NCBI RefSeq assembly: GCF_040869045.1
Contig: NC_090320.1
Location: forward strand, 117,561,112-117,625,111
Direction: 5' to 3'
Length of the DNA stretch: 64,000 nt
From: Eurosta solidaginis
Taxonomy: Eukaryota; Arthropoda; Insecta; Diptera; Tephritidae
The notes beneath the pieces are model-generated. The model had not been told where the DNA came from, searched no databases, and worked only from the letters and a program-made list of their open reading frames with translations. A program made the position numbers and the translations under genes. This document shows, piece by piece, positions 11,190 to 20,699 of the stretch (its first letter is position 1; each line of letters begins with the position of its first letter).

Positions 11190-11559
11190 TTCGTTCAAGC
11201 TATTCAAAGCACCAGGGCCGGACCCCTAAAGACGTCAAACCGATTTGTCTGACATTCTTCCCGCTGAAGATACTCGAGAGGTTAATAAACTCTTCACATC
11301 TACACTAATGGAGTCCTTAGAGTGGAAGTTATCGACATCCCAGCGTATTGAAAGGGAGGTCAATGGAGACAGCCTTCGTTCAAGCTATTCAAAGCACCAG
11401 GGCCGGACCCCTAAAGACGTCAAACCGATTTGTCTGACATTCTTCCCGCTGAAGATACTCGAGAGGTTAATAAACTCTTCACATCTACACTAATGGAGTC
11501 CTTAGAGTGGAAGTTATCGACATCCCAGCGTATTGAAAGGGAGGTCAATGGAGACAGCC
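11190..11559 (+). repeat. Perfect 185-bp tandem duplication inside the LOA-type LINE
   Basis: Units are 11190-11374 and 11375-11559. Reading the two line by line I find no difference. The unit starts ttcgttcaagctattcaaag and ends gtcaatggagacagcc. It duplicates the early RT region including the APGPD motif. Because the surrounding element is heavily mutated, the lack of differences implies a recent local duplication or an assembly duplication. Confidence 0.9.
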
Positions 11560-12429
11560 TTGCATGCAGTTGTCTCCCAGATCGAGAAATCCTTGGCTTA
11601 CAAGGACTTCACACTCATAGCTTTTCTCGACATTGAGATATAATGCAAACTAAGCTGAGACTGGTGGAAAAATGGACCAGGAGTAAAGGTCTATCGGTCA
11701 ATTCAGCCAAAACTGAACTGGTTCTGTTCACCAGGAAATATAAGATACCTGCATTGCTGCTGGCTGTGCTAGCGGGTCTGACCCTGACGCTGAGGGACTC
11801 TGCCAAATATCTATGAGTAATTTTGGATATGAAACTTTCCTGGAGGGAAAACGATCAGGACCGTGTGAAAAGAAGCAACGGTGGCACTGTACAGCTGTAG
11901 GGGAACTATTGTGCGAAGACTGGGACTACATATCACCGGATATTACCCTGTGGATCTACACTGTTGTGGTTAGACCAATCATTTTATACGAGGCAGTGGT
12001 CTGGTGGACGAGATTAGATACCAAATCAAACCTACGGGTAATCCAGAAAGTACAAAGAAGTGCTCCAATTTTCGTGGGGGGTGCTCTGCGCACCACTTCT
12101 GCGGAGGCGCTGGACACTGTTTTTAATGTGTTGTCAATAAATTTAATGGCCAAGCAATGTGCGGCCTTTTCTGCTCTGCGGCTGCGAGAGCTATCCGGAT
12201 GGAGAGACAATATGGATGGCCATGCAGCCCTCCTTAAGTATCTGGATTCGCCTTCGTCGGACTATTGCGCTCCGACTATATATTTCAATATGAAGTGCGA
12301 GGTTATTATCCCGGATAGTGATAATTGGTTGAAAGAGCACATGGACCTGAGCGATAGGTTGCAGATATATACTGACGGCTCCAAACTTGATAATAAGGTG
12401 GGTAGCGGTGTCTTTGCGCCTCAAGGGGC

Positions 12430-12700
12430 ATCTTTCCTCGGGCGCTACTTACAGGGGGGCGCCAAATGGTCGGAAAAGCAGAGTTTCCTGGACGGGACCA
12501 TATTGTTTTATGCCGGCATCTGCAACGGAGATAAATTTTCACTGAGAGCTTTTCTTGGCAGAAATACGCTCGGAGTGCTTGCCAAACACTACCGAGGGGC
12601 GACCCCGCTTAAAAAAAATGGTTCTACTAATTGAAAAACCTTGTTTCCAAAAAAAATGTTGCCCGGGCGCAAGAAAACCTCACTACACCACTGGTGGAAT
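12430..12700. mobile_element. Unclassified short repeat inserted in LOA RNase H
   Basis: RNase H coding is in register before about 12428 and after about 12703, and the 270 bases between do not fit RNase H. The insert contains ctcggagtgcttgccaaaca and cgaggggcgaccccgctt. It has runs of A at about 12611 and 12648. I take it for a SINE or MITE-like dispersed repeat, but see no clear termini or target duplication. Confidence 0.45.
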
Positions 12701-13012
12701 CTGTCATTTAGCCTACCCAATCATTGCAGCGTCCTTCGGGCGGATGTGGTTTCTATAAATGAGGCCGTAGATCACCTGCACCAAAAGCACTTGGATCGGT
12801 CACATGTAAGTCCAGGATAGTAGAGAAGTGCCGCAAATCTCTTAACGAGATCGCTGAGCTAAGTTCCCTCAATCTGGTATGGGTGCCGGACACTCGGATA
12901 TACCGCTCGCTACCTGTAAGCTCATGTGGCGTTACTGGGAAATGCCCCTCATTCTGAATGCATTTAACAATACAAAATACACATGCACTTATAGACCACA
13001 CAAATAGCTAAA

Positions 13013-13368
13013 TGTACCGACCCAAATATTTATGCATTCTCATCGGGAGTTCACCAATGGGTTATTAATGCTTGCACATGCATATTTGTGTACCCTTGTA
13101 AATTCGTCACATTGACCAACATACTTATCAATCAGTCACTCTGACCGACGTAATTGTCTGTCAATCATATTGACATCGAACATACATATGTAATAACGTG
13201 CCTAAAATAGGTCGTTCCAATATGCTGACATCGCATACTAGAAATGTTGTAAACATAGTTTGTAAGTATTAGTATCTGTAGATTAAGAATATTTTGTATA
13301 AAAAGGAAAGTAGTTTCCAAATAAAGAAGACTTATGACATTCAACGACTCAATATTGTTTCATTTACA
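13013..13368 (+). mobile_element. Probable LTR remnant of another retrotransposon
   Basis: The 356-bp stretch starts TGTACCGACCC and ends TTTACA. It has a TATA-like tataaaaagg near 13297 and an AATAAAG signal near 13320. A primer-binding-like sequence follows directly. Only one copy lies in the window, so LTR status rests on these end signals. It precedes G1 and may belong to a partly deleted element whose remainder was split by G1. Confidence 0.5.
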
Positions 13369-13386
13369 TGGCGATCCTGTCAGTGC
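13369..13386 (+). promoter_or_regulatory. Candidate primer binding site
   Basis: TGGCGATCCTGTCAGTGC starts immediately after the CA end of the preceding putative LTR. Primer binding sites begin with TGG, the complement of the tRNA CCA end. The tRNA partner was not assigned. Confidence 0.45.
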
Positions 13387-13843
13387 GATCAGCAAGTTAG
13401 CAGAAAATTTGCCAAAATAAGCAAATATGCTACAAACGATCGCACTGGAGGAAGATACTGGCAGATCCTGCTAAAGATCTGAAAGGTCCTGCCCAGTTTA
13501 AAAGTATAAAGAAAATTTTTGTTTTGGAAGAAATCCTGCAAGGTTTTTTAAACTGATGGCCACACATAGGCGACAAAAGGAAAAGGAGCAATTACCTATT
13601 ACTACATAATTATCGGAAGCTAGAGGCCATTAAATGGATCAACATACAATTGGATTATTATTACTAATATTTTACCATACTTCAACAAAACGGACTCCTT
13701 CAGCATAAGGAAGTGGAATATTGAACGGACTCTTTCAGCATAAGGAAGTGGAATATTGAACGAAAATTGTGACTGGTGGCATATGTTTACATTGAGAAAA
13801 GACTGGCAGCAAGCCGGACATAATAGTACAAGTATATTTATAT
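13387..13843. other. Leader-like non-coding sequence with a 35-bp tandem repeat
   Basis: No coding frame is supported. Two adjoining 35-bp units lie at 13691-13725 and 13726-13760 (cggactccttcagcataagg, then aagtggaatattgaa) and differ at one base. The stretch ends at the ATAT target duplication of G1 (13840-13843). Confidence 0.6.
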
Positions 13844-14554
13844 TGTCACGGATATTAGCATCACTAAATTATCCCATCACTAAGGCGATGCTAAAGCCAT
13901 GCCAAGCAGTATTTACGTTAATAATTAAATCAAGTATACACATATATAAGGCAGCCCAGAGAGATGTCACACACAGATGCATTTACTTATATGCCTATGT
14001 GCGCGCGGGAGACTGTAAACTACAAACATTCACATCAATAATTCAATCTTTATGTATCTACATAAACGAATAAATAATTGCGTCTACACATATGTACGTA
14101 TACGAGCAGCGGAGCGGCAATGCACAAACACATGCATATATCTTATCTGAGTTGTCACAAGAGAGAGCAATAATTTGTGCACGTAGTTGTGGCTGGCGAT
14201 TTTGTAGCCGAAAAAACTAGTAAGTTCTGGAAATCGAAGAGCCTAGAAGTATGCAGCGTAAACTATAAAAGCGGGGCAAGCAAGTAAGAAGTAATTCAGT
14301 TTGATTTGAGATTTGGATTAAGCGCTATCTAGCGAGCTATAGCAGTATTATTTTGAATAGTAGAGTTTCATTTGAGCTGTCAATCAGTTTGGTTATTAAG
14401 TAACTGTTCGTTGCAAAGTACAAGTGTTATTGTGAAGTACTTGAATAAAGGCCATTTTGCATTATTACATATTGGAGTTATTTATTCAACAGTTTAGCGA
14501 TACGAACTTAGCGGAGGATTGCAAATAAGAGGATTTGCAAGTAAATTCGTTACA
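13844..14554 (+). repeat. G1 5' LTR
   Basis: Direct repeat of 19606-20317, with TG...CA ends. It carries tataaaagcggggcaag near 14265, a plausible core promoter, and AATAAAGG near 14445 as the polyadenylation signal. Confidence 0.95.
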
Positions 14555-14556
14555 AT

Positions 14557-14574
14557 TGGCGTCAGAAGTGGGAT
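14557..14574 (+). promoter_or_regulatory. G1 primer binding site, tRNA-Leu type
   Basis: TGGCGTCAGAAGTGGGAT begins two bases after the LTR end. With one mismatch it is complementary to the 3' end of animal tRNA-Leu as I know it (acceptor CCCACTTCTGACA plus CCA). The mismatch is C for T at the fourth base. Confidence 0.7.
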
Positions 14575-14605
14575 TGTTGAATAAATTCCAGAAGACAACA
14601 AGGAT

Positions 14606-15998
14606 ATGGCAAAGTTCAGTGAATTAAAGATCCAGCAACTGAAGAAGGAGTTGGAGAGCCGTGGATTGAATACAAGCGGCGTTAAACTCGAACTTCAGGC
14701 ACGGCTACGAGAGGCAATGTCTTTCACCTTGATGGCGAGGAGACAACAAAAATTGAAGAGGAAAACGAAACATCGCAGACGGTTACCAGCACAGACTTGA
14801 ACATGATTTTGGCTGCAATATCTGCTCAAACATCGACAGTGGCTTCTCAACTGGAATCGCAAAAGACAGATATAACATCTCAACTGTCATCTCAACTAGA
14901 AGAACAGAAAACGTATATGTCATCACAAATGGTATCACAAGAAACGCGTATTTCAGAAATGTCGACACAGATTACATCGAAGATTGAAGCACAAGAAACG
15001 CGTATTTGAGAAATGTCGTCGCAAATGTCATCTCAACTGGAAGAACAGAAGACATATATGGCATCGCAACTGGAAGAACAGAAGACATATATGATATCTC
15101 AGTTGGCTCAGCAGTTGAAAGCGCAAGAGGATCGCATATCATCGCAGTTGGAGGGTTTTAGTGAACGACAAGATAAAATGGAAGCTGAGATGGATGCTTT
15201 GAAAGATCGGATTCAGCAGTTACAATTAAATCGTCCAACAGTTTCAGCGAGTAATCCAAAGGTAAAAACACCATCCTTTGACGGTTCTGTTCCTTTCCAG
15301 GTCTTTAAGTTACAGTTTGAGAAGACCGCAGTAGTGAACAACTGGAATGTGGAAGATAAAGTTGCCGCACTCTTCGTAGCATTGAAAGGACCAGCTGCCG
15401 AAATCTTACAGACTATTCCAGAGTACGAACGGAACAGTTAAGACTCATTGATGGCTGCTGTAGAACGGCGATACGGAAGCGAACACAGGAAACAGATATT
15501 TCAAATAGAATTTCAAAACCGCTACCAAAAACAAATGAGACATTGCAGGAGTTTGCTTCAGATATTGAAAGATTGGCTCATCTTGCAAATGCGGACGCAC
15601 TCGTGGAATACACTGAAAGGGTAAAAATCCAGAGTTTCATAAATGGCATACGGGACGTGGAAACGAAGCGAGCTACATACGCAAACCCAAAGCTGACATT
15701 TGCTGAAACGGTATCACATGCATTGACTCAGGAAACGGCCTCACTATTGAGTAAACCAGCATACAAAGCTCATCGTGTAGAAGTGGAAAGACCAGATTGG
15801 GTAGACACTATTTTGGAAGCACTGAAGGGATCACAACAGAAAAATGCCGGAGTTATTAAATGTTTCAAGTGCGGCAACCCAGGTCATATTGCATGACATT
15901 GCAGCAGCGGTCCCAATAGCTCCAACAATGTGGGTGGTCGTAAACGCAGAGCAGAAGGTGATGAGCAAATATCCAAGACCACTCAATCGTTAAACTAA
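14606..15998 (+). pseudogene. G1 gag, interrupted
   Basis: The start at 14606 (MAKFSELKIQQLKKELESRG) is a SAP-type helix-extension-helix, a DNA-binding motif unusual in Gag. The frame shifts near 14720. Then comes a coiled-coil section with repeats of SQLEEQKTYM (about 14870-15110), broken by a TGA at 15007. The capsid-like part follows (TPSFDGSVPFQVFKLQFEK near 15270), with a TAA at 15439 and a one-base shift in an A-run near 15530. The end has one CX2CX4HX4C zinc knuckle (CFKCGNPGHIA near 15861), in which a TGA falls just before HC. Gag ends at 15998 and overlaps pol in the -1 frame from 15965. Confidence 0.85.
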
Positions 15999-18900
15999 AT
16001 CGAGTCAGCCGCAAGGGGCGACAGCTGGCTCCCGCAATTGAATGCCCCATAATCTCTATCTCGCAGATTGGAAGAAGATCGAGCAATCTTACTGTTGGAG
16101 GACATGTGGACGGAAAGGAACGGTTACTGACTGTAGATACGGGTGCATCTCATTCCATCATTCGAGCGGATTTAGTCAACAAAAAGATAAGACCATTGCT
16201 TGGAGCAAGATTACGTACAGCCACGGGAGAGGACACCCAGGTAATTGGAGAAGTAGAATGTGAAGTCGCAATTGGGAACGTCACGGTAGTACACAATTTT
16301 ATAGTTGCAGGTATTGTTGATGAAATCATAATTGGAGTGGACTTCTTAATCAACCAAGGCATCAGGATCGATATGCAAAGCAAGACGATGCGATATAAGA
16401 ACATGGATGTGCCACTTAATTTCGGCTACGAGAGAGGCTACAGCAGTAAACGAGTGCTGGTGGAAGAGAGTCAGCAAATACCACCAAAATCAGAAGCAGT
16501 CATCTGGGCAAAGATTGATGGAGATTGTGAGACAAACAAATTGTGGGTTGTCGAAGCAGCAAATAAATCAGCACTGAACATACTTGTAGGAAAAACCCTG
16601 GCTATGACAAAACAAGATGGACGTATTCCGGTAAGAGTACTCAATGAGTTCAAGTCACCATTCAATTTGACCAAAGGAGCTATTTTGGGAAGATGCCAAG
16701 AGGCCGAAGTAGTTATTAACTGTGAACAGCTCCAGGAACACGTTTCATCTGGAAATACTGATCTTTCAAATGATATCACGGCATGGACGCATGGGCTAGA
16801 GGAAGCCTATCAGAGTAAGGCAAAACAACTGCTCATAAAATACGCGAACATATTTGACCAGGATGGTTCCAAACCAGGCCGCACCAATGTTGTGAAACAT
16901 CAAATTGACACTGGAGATGCGAGGCCGATCCGTCAAGCTCCACGTAGTGTTCCACTGGCGAAGCGGGAAGTTGTGAGTCAAATCATACAAGAAATGAATG
17001 ACAGCGGCGTCATCGAACCATCAGCTAGTCCATGGAGCTCACCGGTAGTACTTGTAAAGAAGAAGGATGGAAAAATGAGGTTTTGCGTGGACTACCGGAA
17101 GTTGAATGACGTTACGAAAAAGGATAGCTACCCGTTACCAAGAATTGACGACACTCTGGACTCGCTATCTGGTACGAAATGGTTTTCCACACTGGACTTG
17201 AAAAGCGGCTACTGGCAAGTTGAGGTGAAGGAGAAAGATAAAGAGAAAACAGCCTTCAGTGTCGGTGATGGTCTTTGGCAATTTACAGTGATGCCTTTTG
17301 GACTTTGTAATGCACCAGTTACTTTTGAGAGACTCATGGACCAGGTACTGAAAGGACTACATTGGAAAACATGCTTGGTGTACCTGGATGACATCATCGT
17401 ATTGGGCAAGAGTTTTGATGAACATCTTAAGAACTTGGAGGAAGTTTTCCAGAGAATAGCTGGCGCTGGTCTGAAGTTAAGTCCCAAAAAGTGTACGCTG
17501 TTTAAAAAGGAAGTAAATTATTTGGGCCACAAGGTAACGACAGAAGGTGTCTGTACAGCGAATGAAAAGATAGAGGCAGTAAAGGATTGGCCAAGACCAC
17601 ATAATCTGCATGAATTGAGAAGTTTCCTTGGGCTGTGCACATATTACCGCCGATTTGTACAAAATTTTTCCAGCGTAGCCCATAGCCTCCATGAGCTTAC
17701 AAGAAAAAATAAAGCTTTTGAATGGAAGAAGGAGCAAGAAGTGGCTTTCCAAACATTGAAGGAGCGTTTGTGCACTGCCCCAATGTTAGCATATCCGATT
17801 CCAGGAGCAACATTTATTCTAGATACAGATGCGAGTGGATATGCTATAGGAGGCGTTTTATCACAACTGGTCGATGGACAGGAGAAGGTAGTTGCATATT
17901 ACAGCCGTTCGATTGGAAAACCAGAGAGGAACTACTGCGTTACGCGGAGAGAGCTGTTGGCATTGGTAGAGTGCGTTAAACATTTTCACAAATACCTCTA
18001 CGGCCAGCGATTCCGTGTCAGGACAGATCACGCAGCTTTAAAATGGCTACTGCAATTCCGTAATTCGGAAGGACAATTGGCACGGTGGATCGAGCGACTA
18101 CAAAGCTATGACTTTTCTATTGACCATCGAAAAGGTAGTACCCATGGAAATGCCGATGCAATGTCACGAAGACCATGTAGTTTGGAATGCAAGCACTGTT
18201 CAAAAGCCGAAGCTAAAGAAGACATTATAGATGTCCGGCTAATGACTATAACATGTACAGATGAATGGGACAAGGAACAGCTAAGAAAGTGCCAGCTAGA
18301 AGATGCAGATCTGTCACGTGTTATGCAAGGGCTCGAACGAAATGAAAGACCAAACAGAGAAGAGATGTCAGCAGAGAGTCCCATTGCGAAGTCATATTGG
18401 GCACAGTGGAACAGTTTAGAATTGATATCCGGTTGCCTTCATCGAGTATGGGAGAGTGAGGATGGTAAATACAAGAATAAACTGATAGTTGTTCCCAGAA
18501 AGAGGATTCCTGATGTGCTCAGCGAGCTGCATAATGGTCCAAGCGGAGGTCATCTTGGAATCACGAAGACGCTCGAGAAGATTAAACAGAGATTCTATTG
18601 GGTTGGTTGCCGTCAGTCGGTCACTGAGTGGATTGCGAACTGCGAGGTTTGCAGCAGAGCGAAAGGGCCCAGAACACGAAGTCATGGCCAGATGAAGCAA
18701 TATAACTCAGGTGCGCCATTTGAAAGGATCGCTATGGATGTCGCCGGTCCATTTCCTACTAGCAACGGCGGAAACAAATATGTACTGGTAGTTATGGATT
18801 ATCTCAGCAAATGGCCAGAGGTATACCCAATCCCAAATCAAGAAACGGAAACGGTAGCAGCAGTGTTTATAAACAATTGGGTTGCAAGGTATGGTGTACC

Positions 18901-19594
18901 AATGGAGTTACATTCTGACCAAGGCAGGAATTTCGAATCAGCTGTATTCCAGGAAATGTGTAAGTCATTGGGCATTCGAAAAACACAGACAACTGCATTG
19001 CATCCTCAATCCGATGGTATGGTAGAACGATTCAATAGAACATTGGAGGAGCACTTAAGGAAAGTAGTGGACAAGTACCATAAAGAATGGGATACCCGCA
19101 TACCATTATTCTTGATGGCTTGCCGATCAGCAGTGCATGAGACAACGGGCCAAACCCCTGCAAAAGTAATTTTTGGCAATGACCTTAGACTGCCAGCTGA
19201 TTTGAAGTTTGGGATAGATGCCAATGCGGAGAGAAATGTCAGGAAATCCACTAGTGATTTGGAAGAAGGGCTAAGAGAAATACATGATCTGATAAGGCAA
19301 CGAACAAAGATTATGAGTGACAAGATGAAAGCCAGATATGATAAAGCAATTAATTCAGAAGGTTTTCAGGAAGGAGATTTGGTGCTGTTATACAACCCAC
19401 AACGTAAAAAAGGTTTGTCCCCGAAATTGCAGTGTAATTGGGAAGGCCCATACAAAGTTGTAAAACGGATCAACGATGTAGTGTACCGCATACAAACCAT
19501 CGGTAAACCACGAACCAAAATGAAGGTGGTCCATTTGGAAAGGCTAGCAACGTTTAGATCGAGAGATTTGTCTGATCGGGACGATCAGACTTAG
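15965..19594 (+). CDS. pol: G1 Pol polyprotein (protease, RT, RNase H, integrase), open
   Basis: The frame is open from 15965, after a TGA at 15962, to TAG at 19592-19594. No in-frame ATG precedes the protease, so expression by -1 frameshift from gag is likely. The order is aspartic protease with TVDTGASHSII near 16132, RT with YLDDIIV near 17381, RNase H with DTDASGYAIGG near 17821, and integrase. Integrase has an HHCC finger (HNGPSGGHLG near 18529 to CEVCSRAKG) and a DDE core (MDVAGPF near 18734, HSDQGRNF near 18911, MVERFN near 19018). A C-terminal GPYKVVKRI segment follows. All catalytic residues that I can check are present. The protein copies RNA into DNA and inserts it, but this copy lacks an intact Gag in cis. 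Confidence 0.93.
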   Translation, partial: ANIQDHSIVKLNRVSRKGRQLAPAIECPIISISQIGRRSSNLTVGGHVDGKERLLTVDTGASHSIIRADLVNKKIRPLLGARLRTATGEDTQVIGEVECEVAIGNVTVVHNFIVAGIVDEIIIGVDFLINQGIRIDMQSKTMRYKNMDVPLNFGYERGYSSKRVLVEESQQIPPKSEAVIWAKIDGDCETNKLWVVEAANKSALNILVGKTLAMTKQDGRIPVRVLNEFKSPFNLTKGAILGRCQEAEVVINCEQLQEHVSSGNTDLSNDITAWTHGLEEAYQSKAKQLLIKYANIFDQDGSKPGRTNVVKHQIDTGDARPIRQAPRSVPLAKREVVSQIIQEMNDSGVIEPSASPWSSPVVLVKKKDGKMRFCVDYRKLNDVTKKDSYPLPRIDDTLDSLSGTKWFSTLDLKSGYWQVEVKEKDKEKTAFSVGDGLWQFTVMPFGLCNAPVTFERLMDQVLKGLHWKTCLVYLDDIIVLGKSFDEHLKNLEEVFQRIAGAGLKLSPKKCTLFKKEVNYLGHKVTTEGVCTANEKIEAVKDWPRPHNLHELRSFLGLCTYYRRFVQNFSSVAHSLHELTRKNKAFEWKKEQEVAFQTLKERLCTAPMLAYPIPGATFILDTDASGYAIGGVLSQLVDGQEKVVAYYSRSIGKPERNYCVTRRELLALVECVKHFHKYLYGQRFRVRTDHAALKWLLQFRNSEGQLARWIERLQSYDFSIDHRKGSTHGNADAMSRRPCSLECKHCSKAEAKEDIIDVRLMTITCTDEWDKEQLRKCQLEDADLSRVMQGLERNERPNREEMSAESPIAKSYWAQWNSLELISGCLHRVWESEDGKYKNKLIVVPRKRIPDVLSELHNGPSGGHLGITKTLEKIKQRFYWVGCRQSVTEWIANCEVCSRAKGPRTRSHGQMKQYNSGAPFERIAMDVAGPFPTSNGGNKYVLVVMDYLSKWPEVYPIPNQETETVAAVFINNWVARYGVPMELHSDQGRNFESAVFQEMCKSLGIRKTQTTALHPQSDGMVERFNRTLEEHLRKVVDKYHKEWDTRIPLFLMACRSAVHETTGQTPAKVIFGNDLRLPADLKFGIDANAERNVRKSTSDLEEGLREIHDLIRQRTKIMSDKMKARYDKAINSEGFQEGDLVLLYNPQRKKGLSPKLQCNWEGPYKVVKRINDVVYRIQTIGKPRTKMKVVHLERLATFRSRDLSDRDDQT

Positions 19595-19605
19595 GTGGAG
19601 GGCAG
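19593..19605 (+). promoter_or_regulatory. G1 polypurine tract
   Basis: aggtggagggcag lies directly before the 3' LTR. It is purine-rich and in the position for priming plus-strand DNA. It overlaps the pol stop codon. Confidence 0.8.
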
Positions 19606-20317
19606 TGTCACGGATATTAGCATCACTAAATTATCCCATCACTAAGGCGATGCTAAGGCCATGCCAAGCAGTATTTACGTTAATAATTAAATCAAGTATA
19701 CACATATATAAGGCAGCCCAGAGAGATGTCACACACAGATGCATTTACTTATATGCCTATGTGCGCGCGGGAGACTGTAAACTACAAACATTCACATCAA
19801 TAATTCAATCTTTATGTATCTACATAAACGAATAAATAATTGCGTCTACACATATGTACGTATACGAGCAGCGGAGCGGCAATGCACAAACACATGCATA
19901 TATCTTATCTGAGTTGTCACACGAGAGAGCAATAATTTGTGCACGTAGTTGTGGCTGGCGATTTTGTAGCCGAAACAACTAGTAAGTTCTGGAAATCGAA
20001 GAGCCTAGAAGTATGCAGCGTAAACTATAAAAGCGGGGCAAGCAAGTAAGAAGTAATTCAGTTTGATTTGAACTTTGGATTAAGCGCTATCTAGCGAGCT
20101 ATAGCAGTATTATTTTGAATAGTAGAGTTTCATTTGAGCTGTCAATCAGTTTGGTTATTAAGTAAGCTGTTCGTTGCAAAGTACAAGTGTTATTGTGAAG
20201 TACTTGAATAAAGGCCATTTTGCATTATTACATATTGGAGTTATTTATTCAACAGTTTAGCGATACGAACTTAGCGGAGGATTGCAAATAAGAGGATTTG
20301 CAAGTAAATTCGTTACA
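19606..20317 (+). repeat. G1 3' LTR
   Basis: Direct repeat of 13844-14554, one base longer (an extra G in taagctgttcg near 20164). It is followed by the ATAT target duplication. Confidence 0.95.
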
Positions 20318-20690
20318 ATATATTAGGACAAATTTGGCGGCCTTATGGACGCTTAACCAAGAGCAGACAAAATTTCTGCTTGGGAATTTTAGGCTAGAAA
20401 ATTGTTTTTAATTCCTTCATATTTCATGTGTTGGATTGTGAGAGAAATTGAAAAAAAAATTTCCTTTTAAATAACTGATAGAAAATATGTAAAGAAAATT
20501 TAAATGTTTAAATTAACTAATTAAATCTGCTAACATTTGTTAAAATTAAGGACTCTCAAATCAAAAAAGGTTACAGCTATTTATTAGCTGTGCAGGAAAT
20601 TACGACGGATGCATATAACAATTCAATCCCATTGTTTATAAAGTGAATAAATTTGTGACTACTCGTTTCTAACTCTTTCTTTTATTTCTT
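20318..20690. other. Non-coding, possibly LTR end of the BEL/Pao element
   Basis: AT-rich, with no ORF. The last part (gtgaataaatttgtgactac, then a pyrimidine-rich stretch at 20660-20700) has the look of an LTR end leading into the BEL/Pao body. No matching second copy was found at the 3' side, so this stays unproven. Confidence 0.35.
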
Positions 20691-20699
20691 TTTGTTTGC

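Larger units (their letters stand above)
11160..12935 (+). pseudogene. LOA-type LINE RT remnant and RNase H, broken
   Basis: RT begins at ALTSFKLFKAPGPD near 11182, but the catalytic YADD part is missing: after the LDI segment near 11630 the sequence jumps to the thumb (VEKWTRSKGLSVNSAKTELV near 11660). ORF 11813-12634 gives RLGLHITGYY-like, QKVQRSAPIFVGGALRTTSA and LSALRLRELSGWRDN type segments in mixed frames, and then RNase H with LQIYTDGSKLDNKVGSGVFA near 12360. RNase H is split by a 270-bp insert and resumes at SLPNHCSVLRADVVSINEA near 12707. Its end, VEKCRKSLNEIAEL and LNLVWVPD, lies near 12810-12890. Confidence 0.7.
8640..12945 (+). mobile_element. LOA-type LINE (I-group, with RNase H), degenerate
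   Basis: The order along the plus strand is GC-richer leader, ORF1-like region, endonuclease, remnants of RT, the post-RT segment and RNase H. This is the order of LOA/I-group non-LTR elements, which, unlike Jockey, carry RNase H. Every domain is interrupted by frame changes. RT is deleted over its catalytic part. The left border (about 8640) is a guess from the start of GC-rich sequence, and the right border lies just past the RNase H remnant. No target-site duplication was identified. Confidence 0.75.
13844..20317 (+). mobile_element. Complete Ty3/gypsy-type LTR retrotransposon G1
   Basis: The two LTRs, 13844-14554 and 19606-20317, begin TGTCACGGATATTAG and end CGTTACA. ATAT flanks both sides (13840-13843 and 20318-20321), a 4-bp duplication as gypsy integrases make. 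The internal order is PBS, gag, pol and polypurine tract. The LTRs differ by about five substitutions and one single-base indel over 711 bp, so insertion was recent. pol is open over more than 1,160 codons, while gag has three stops and two frameshifts. Bases 4-187 are a second, partial copy. Confidence 0.95.
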
